Notes under the pieces: generated by a model
The model's database searches: none
Seen by the model: only the letters and a program-made list of their open reading frames with translations
Told to the model about the DNA's origin: nothing
Translations under genes and position numbers: made by a program
NCBI GenBank assembly: GCA_028292485.1
Contig: JAQGMG010000015.1
Span: 83,359-147,358 of the forward strand
Origin: Rhodocyclales bacterium
GTDB lineage: Bacteria > Pseudomonadota > Gammaproteobacteria > Burkholderiales > Rhodocyclaceae
Direction of reading: 5' to 3'
Length of the DNA stretch: 64,000 nt
Shown: positions 58,863 through 64,000 of the stretch, piece after piece
Numbering within the stretch: position 1 is the stretch's first letter
How the letters are laid out: every line of letters starts with the position of its first letter

Positions 58863-60089
58863 ATGTCTTTGAACGATCCCCGTTGGGGAAGTGACAAACA
58901 GGGCGATGACAAGCGCGGCGGGGGCGGTGATTCAGGCCCTCCGGATCTCGAAGAGATCTGGCGCGACCTCAATCGCAAGATTTCAACGGCTTTCGGTCGC
59001 AAGGCCGGCGGCAGCAATGGTGGCGGTGCTGATGGCAACGGCCCGAGCGCTGGCGCCATCGGTGGCGGCGCAGCGCTTATCCTGGGCATCCTTTTCGTGC
59101 TCTGGATGGCGAGCGGCTGGTACATCGTCGATGCCAGCGAAAAAGGCGTGGTGTTGCGCTTTGGCAAGTTCAAGGAAATTACCAGCGAAGGTTTGCAATG
59201 GCGCCTTCCGTATCCATTCGAGACGCATGAAGTCGTCAACGTGACGCAGGTGCGTACAGTCGAAGTGGGTTATCAAGGCAACGAGCGCGCCAAGAAGCTC
59301 AGCGAAGCGCTGATGCTTACCGATGATGAAAACATCATCAACATACAGTTTGCCGTGCAGTACACGCTGAGCGATGCGCGCGCCTTCCTGTTCAATAACC
59401 GCGATCCGGAATCTTCGGTGAAGCAGGCTGCCGAGACGGCGATGCGTGAAATCGTCGGCAAGAGCAAGATGGATTACGTGTTGTACGAGGGGCGCGAGGA
59501 CATCGCCAAGAAATCGCAACTGCTGATGCAGACGATCCTCAACCGTTACGATACTGGCATACAGATCAGCAAGGTTACGCTACAGAATGCGCAGCCGCCC
59601 GAACAGGTGCAAGACGCATTCAACGATGCAGTCAAGGCTGGCCAGAACCGCGAACAGCTCAAGAACGAGGGCCAGGCTTATGCCAACGACGTCATTCCAA
59701 AAGCGCGCGGTACTGCAGCGCGCCTGCTGGAAGAGGCAACGGGCTATTCCGGTCGTGTGGTAGCGCAGGCCGAGGGCGATGCGAGCCGTTTCAAGCAGGT
59801 TTACGCCGAGTACTCGAAGGCGCCCGAAGTGACGCGTAGCCGCATGTATCTGGATGTCATGCAGCAGATTTACAGCAATACCTCCAAGGTACTGATCGAT
59901 ACGAAGGGCAACGGCAATATGCTTTACCTGCCGCTCGACAAACTGATGCAGGCTGCGGGCGCTGCGCCGGATGCTTCCGCACAGCTCGCACCCAAGAGCA
60001 ATGCGCCGATGCAGGACGGCCCTGCGCATTCGGACGTCAATGACAGTCGCACGCGCGATGCGCGTACCCGTGAGCGGAGTGATCGCTGA
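58863..60089 (+). CDS. hflK: FtsH protease modulator HflK
   Basis: 408 residues. Gly/Asp-rich cytoplasmic N terminus, a membrane anchor near residue 70-95 (GAALILGILFVLWMASGWYIV) and a periplasmic SPFH/band-7 domain. Forms the HflKC cage around FtsH. ATG 58863 (MSLNDPRWG) matches the usual N terminus; a GTG at 58845 overlaps the hflX stop. The stop overlaps the hflC start (TGATG). Confidence 0.95.
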   Translation: MSLNDPRWGSDKQGDDKRGGGGDSGPPDLEEIWRDLNRKISTAFGRKAGGSNGGGADGNGPSAGAIGGGAALILGILFVLWMASGWYIVDASEKGVVLRFGKFKEITSEGLQWRLPYPFETHEVVNVTQVRTVEVGYQGNERAKKLSEALMLTDDENIINIQFAVQYTLSDARAFLFNNRDPESSVKQAAETAMREIVGKSKMDYVLYEGREDIAKKSQLLMQTILNRYDTGIQISKVTLQNAQPPEQVQDAFNDAVKAGQNREQLKNEGQAYANDVIPKARGTAARLLEEATGYSGRVVAQAEGDASRFKQVYAEYSKAPEVTRSRMYLDVMQQIYSNTSKVLIDTKGNGNMLYLPLDKLMQAAGAAPDASAQLAPKSNAPMQDGPAHSDVNDSRTRDARTRERSDR

Positions 60090-60982
60090 TGCGTAACCAG
60101 ATGATGGGAAATCGCCTGCCTCTGATCGCCGGGGTCATATTGTTCCTGGTTGTTGTCGCATCGATGTCGCTGTACACAGTGGATCAGCGCAAGTACGCGC
60201 TCGTTTTCCAGCTTGGCGAAATCAAGCGGATCGTCACCGAGCCGGGCATCAAGCTCAAATGGCCAATGATCCAGAACGTGCGTTATTTCGACCGACGCAT
60301 TCTGACGCTCGATACGCCGGAACCGGAACTGTTCCAGACTTCCGAGAAGAAGAACGTGCTGGTGGATTTGTTCGTCAAGTGGCGCATTGCGGATCCCGAG
60401 CTGTACTACAAATCCTTCAATGAAGACGAAGCCAAGGCTGCGAATCGTCTCGAGCAAACGGTGACCTCTGGCCTGCGCGAAGAATTCGGCAAGCGTACGG
60501 TGCATGAGGTGGTGTCTGGCGAGCGCGCCCAGATCATGGAAAACATGCGGCGCAAGGCTGAAGACGACGCCAAGCATTACGGCATGGAAATCATCGATGT
60601 GCGCGTCAAGCGCGTCGATCTGCCGTCGGAAGTAAGCGAATCGGTATACCGCCGCATGGAGGCTGAACGCAAACGCGTAGCCAACGAGCTGCGCTCGACC
60701 GGCGGGGCCGAGGCTGAAAAGATCAAGGCTGACGCTGAAAAGCAGCGCGAAGTGATTGTTGCGGAAGCTTATCGCGACGCGCAGCGCATCAAGGGCGAGG
60801 GCGATGCCAAGGCCTCAGCGATCTACGCAGAAGCTTTTGGCAAGAATCCCGAGTTCTATCGTTTCTATCGCAGCCTCGACGCGTACCGCCAGAGTTTCCG
60901 CAGCAAGAACGATGTGCTGGTGGTCGATCCGAGCTCCGAGTTCTTCAAATATCTCAAGGGTAGCGGTCGCGAGAGCAAATAA
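60089..60982 (+). CDS. hflC: FtsH protease modulator HflC
   Basis: 297 residues. An N-terminal anchor (LPLIAGVILFLVVVASMSLY) and band-7 domain (DQRKYALVFQLGEIKRIV, LEQTVTSGLREEFGKRT), then a coiled coil with AEKIKADAEKQREVIVAEAY. Partner of HflK, translationally coupled to it. A strong hairpin lies just downstream. Confidence 0.96.
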   Translation: MRNQMMGNRLPLIAGVILFLVVVASMSLYTVDQRKYALVFQLGEIKRIVTEPGIKLKWPMIQNVRYFDRRILTLDTPEPELFQTSEKKNVLVDLFVKWRIADPELYYKSFNEDEAKAANRLEQTVTSGLREEFGKRTVHEVVSGERAQIMENMRRKAEDDAKHYGMEIIDVRVKRVDLPSEVSESVYRRMEAERKRVANELRSTGGAEAEKIKADAEKQREVIVAEAYRDAQRIKGEGDAKASAIYAEAFGKNPEFYRFYRSLDAYRQSFRSKNDVLVVDPSSEFFKYLKGSGRESK

Positions 60983-60993
60983 GACAGCCGTAT

Positions 60994-61030
60994 CGCAGGA
61001 ATGGGCCTCCTCCGGAGGCCCATTCCTGCG
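60994..61030. terminator. 17-bp hairpin after hflC, without a U-tract
   Basis: CGCAGGAATGGGCCTCC pairs perfectly with GGAGGCCCATTCCTGCG around a 3-nt loop, 12 nt after the hflC stop. No T-run follows, so it may be a 3'-end stabilising structure or an attenuator rather than a classical terminator. The DUF2065 gene starts 67 nt later. Confidence 0.55.
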
Positions 61031-61097
61031 GCCTGAGCGCTCGTATTGAGCACGGGCTCGTCTTGGTATCGCAGACAACTTATAATCGGAACCCGGC

Positions 61098-61283
61098 ATG
61101 CTTCGGTATTTTCTCTCCGCACTGGCGCTTATGCTGGTGCTTGAAGGCCTCTTTCCGTTCGTGGCACCAACAGCCTGGCGCGAGACATTCCTGCGTCTTA
61201 CCCGCCTGGCCGATGGTCAGGTGCGTTTTATCGGGCTGGCCTCCATGGTGATCGGCGCCGTGCTGTTCGTCCTGTTTTACTGA
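61098..61283 (+). CDS. DUF2065 small membrane protein (YjeT family)
   Basis: 61 residues with two hydrophobic segments (LSALALMLVLEGLFPFVAP and FIGLASMVIGAVLFVLF). The conserved core EGLFPFVAPTAWRE is the family signature. Its place between hflC and hisZ or purA is common in beta- and gammaproteobacteria. Function unknown; cytoplasmic membrane. Confidence 0.9.
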   Translation: MLRYFLSALALMLVLEGLFPFVAPTAWRETFLRLTRLADGQVRFIGLASMVIGAVLFVLFY

Positions 61284-61303
61284 TCTGATTCATCGCTAAT
61301 ATC

Positions 61304-62467
61304 ATGGCTTTGCCACGCTGGGCCCTGCCCGAATACTTCGAAGACGTTTTGCCCGTAGCCGCACAGCGCATGGAGCGCCTGCGGCGGCGTCTACTCGACG
61401 AATTCCGTTTGCATGGCTATCAATTCGTCATACCGCCGAGCGTCGAATATCTGGATGCACTTGTGTCGGGTACCGGCCATGATATGGACGAGAGCACGTA
61501 TAAGCTGGTTGACCGCATTTCCGGTCGCACGCTGGGCCTGCGTGCCGATCTGACGCCACAAGTGACGCGTATCGATGCCCATTTGCTCAATCGCAAGGGT
61601 GTGACACGTCTGTGCTATTGCGGTGCCGTGGTGCACACCATGCCGCGCAATACCACGTCGAGTCGCGAGCCGATCCAGATCGGTGCCGAGTTGTATGGGC
61701 ACGAGGGGATTGAAGCGGACGTGGAAATCCTGCGCCTGCTTTCGCGCAGCCTGCAATTGGCAGGTGCCACCACATCAAGGATCGATCTGGGGCACATGGG
61801 ATTGTTCCGGGCACTCACCGCGTATGCCGGCCTCGACAGCGCGGCTGAAGAGGTTCTGTACGGCATTCTGCAAACCAAGGACGTTCCCGCCTTGCGCGAG
61901 TTCGTGGCGGGGCGCCCGCAAATCGTTGCCGATGCGCTGATGCCTTTGCCGGGCCTCTATGGCGGTGCAGAGGTGCTGGTACGCGCCATGTCTGAGCTGC
62001 CGGATGTACCCGGTGTGCGTGCGGCGATCGACGAGCTCCTGCACCTTGTCAAGCATCTCGGCGATTTGCCTTTGTCATTTGACCTGGCGGATCTGCGTGG
62101 CTATCACTATCACACCGGTGTGGTGTTCGCCGCGTACAGCGGCACCTCTCCCGCAGCGGTTGCACTGGGTGGGCGCTATAACGAAGTGGGCAAGGCCTTT
62201 GGACGGGCACGGCCGGCAACGGGTTTCAGCATGGACTTGCGTGACCTGCTTGCCTTGTCAGGCGAAACTGAGCCCGTTGGCGGAGCCATCCTGGCGCCGA
62301 TACCGACCGATGCCGCGCTGGCTGCCGCCATCGACGCACAACGTGCTGCGGACGAGATCGTGTTGCTTGAATTGCCAGGCCATCAAGGCAGCTGGCGTGA
62401 AGCCGGGTGTGACCGGCAACTGGTTTTGCGGGACGGCGCATGGCGCGTCGTTCTTTTGGAGGAATAA
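61304..62467 (+). CDS. hisZ: ATP phosphoribosyltransferase regulatory subunit HisZ
   Basis: 387 residues. Histidyl-tRNA synthetase paralogue that activates short-form HisG in the first step of histidine synthesis. Retains [17 protein letters not shown] and the class II fold (YYTGVVF-like [14 protein letters not shown]) but lacks the anticodon-binding domain. hisG is not in the window. Lies 6 nt before purA. Confidence 0.95.
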   Translation: MALPRWALPEYFEDVLPVAAQRMERLRRRLLDEFRLHGYQFVIPPSVEYLDALVSGTGHDMDESTYKLVDRISGRTLGLRADLTPQVTRIDAHLLNRKGVTRLCYCGAVVHTMPRNTTSSREPIQIGAELYGHEGIEADVEILRLLSRSLQLAGATTSRIDLGHMGLFRALTAYAGLDSAAEEVLYGILQTKDVPALREFVAGRPQIVADALMPLPGLYGGAEVLVRAMSELPDVPGVRAAIDELLHLVKHLGDLPLSFDLADLRGYHYHTGVVFAAYSGTSPAAVALGGRYNEVGKAFGRARPATGFSMDLRDLLALSGETEPVGGAILAPIPTDAALAAAIDAQRAADEIVLLELPGHQGSWREAGCDRQLVLRDGAWRVVLLEE

Positions 62468-63784
<1,317 letters not shown>

Positions 63785-63795
63785 TGATGCAGATG

Positions 63796-63830
63796 CAAAG
63801 GGCCGACGCAGCATGTCGGCCTTTTGTTTT
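63796..63830 (+). terminator. Rho-independent terminator after purA
   Basis: The stem CAAAGGGCCGAC / GTCGGCCTTTTG has a 7-nt loop (GCAGCAT) and runs into TTTTGTTTT, 11 nt after the purA stop. Confidence 0.85.
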
Positions 63831-63870
63831 GAATCGGCGCTCGCTGCGGCGATGAATGAGCGATAAAAAA

Positions 63871-63905
63871 TGGCAATAAAAAAGCCGGTTCCGAAGAACC
63901 GGCTT
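63871..63905 (-). terminator. Rho-independent terminator after tRNA-Leu
   Basis: Perfect 10-bp stem AAGCCGGTTC / GAACCGGCTT around a 4-nt loop. On the minus strand it is followed by TTTTATTGCC, 12 nt past the tRNA 3' end, facing the purA terminator. Confidence 0.85.
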
Positions 63906-63917
63906 GATTACCGAATT

Positions 63918-64000
63918 TGGTGCCCAGGAGAGGACTCGAACCTCCACACCTTGCGGCACTAGTACCTGAAACTAGCGCGTCTACCAATTTCGCCACCTGG
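63918..64000 (-). tRNA. tRNA-Leu (anticodon CAG), missing 2 nt at the 5' end
   Basis: On the minus strand the sequence folds as a class II tRNA: acceptor CCAGG (first GC outside the window) pairing with CCTGGGC, D-loop GGCGAAATTGGTAGACGCG, anticodon stem CTAGT/ACTAG with loop TTCAGGT (anticodon CAG, decoding CUG), a long variable arm (TGCCGCAAGGTGT), T-arm GGTTCGAGTCC and an encoded CCA end. It reads into the terminator at 63871-63905. Confidence 0.95.

Overview
The window is chromosomal DNA from a GC-rich betaproteobacterium, most likely Burkholderiales and probably near Oxalobacteraceae. This rests on gene order (rlmN-pilW-rodZ-ispG-hisS-yfgM-bamB-der-hfq-hflX-hflK-hflC-DUF2065-hisZ-purA, and metG opposite apbC-dcd) and on protein character. 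It is inference, not a database match. There is no insertion sequence, prophage, integrase or CRISPR array. One tRNA gene (Leu, CAG) runs off the right edge.

Left part (1-13.4 kb): the 5' part of a lysine/arginine/ornithine decarboxylase, dcd, the Fe-S carrier gene apbC/mrp and a membrane hybrid histidine kinase lie on the minus strand. On the plus strand are metG, a SulP transporter overlapping an acylphosphatase, a 2-Cys peroxiredoxin behind a good promoter and an OxyR-like site, and a large PAS-GGDEF-EAL protein. An imperfect inverted repeat separates the last gene from the minus-strand block that follows.

Accessory core (13.6-28.3 kb, all minus strand): the most interesting region. A nine-gene, tightly overlapping operon (26.9 to 18.6 kb) encodes a flavodoxin-like DarA-type protein, a DarB-like ketosynthase III with an intact Cys-His-Asn triad, a small HTH-like protein, a BtrH-like acyltransferase, a two-gene ABC-2 exporter, an acyl carrier protein, an alpha/beta hydrolase and a divergent ketosynthase in which the first catalytic His is Gln. 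It looks like a compact dialkylresorcinol-type lipid pathway with its own exporter and no aryl-polyene genes in view. Directly downstream is a four-gene set of zinc-ribbon membrane proteins and a lipoprotein of unknown function. Upstream are two small exported, probably outer-membrane proteins and dnaE.

Middle (32-47.7 kb): a lipoprotein subtilase overlapping a PrcB-like gene (resembling the spirochaete dentilisin pair), a tctCBA tripartite transporter, an EamA transporter, a short-chain threonine dehydrogenase, folA-thyA, a PilZ-like protein, accA, a 122-nt hairpin repeat that includes the accA stop codon, tilS, and lrgAB.

Right part (48-64 kb): a nearly continuous housekeeping array for nucleotide, RNA, isoprenoid, outer-membrane, ribosome-assembly and membrane-protease functions. 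It ends at purA with facing terminators and tRNA-Leu.
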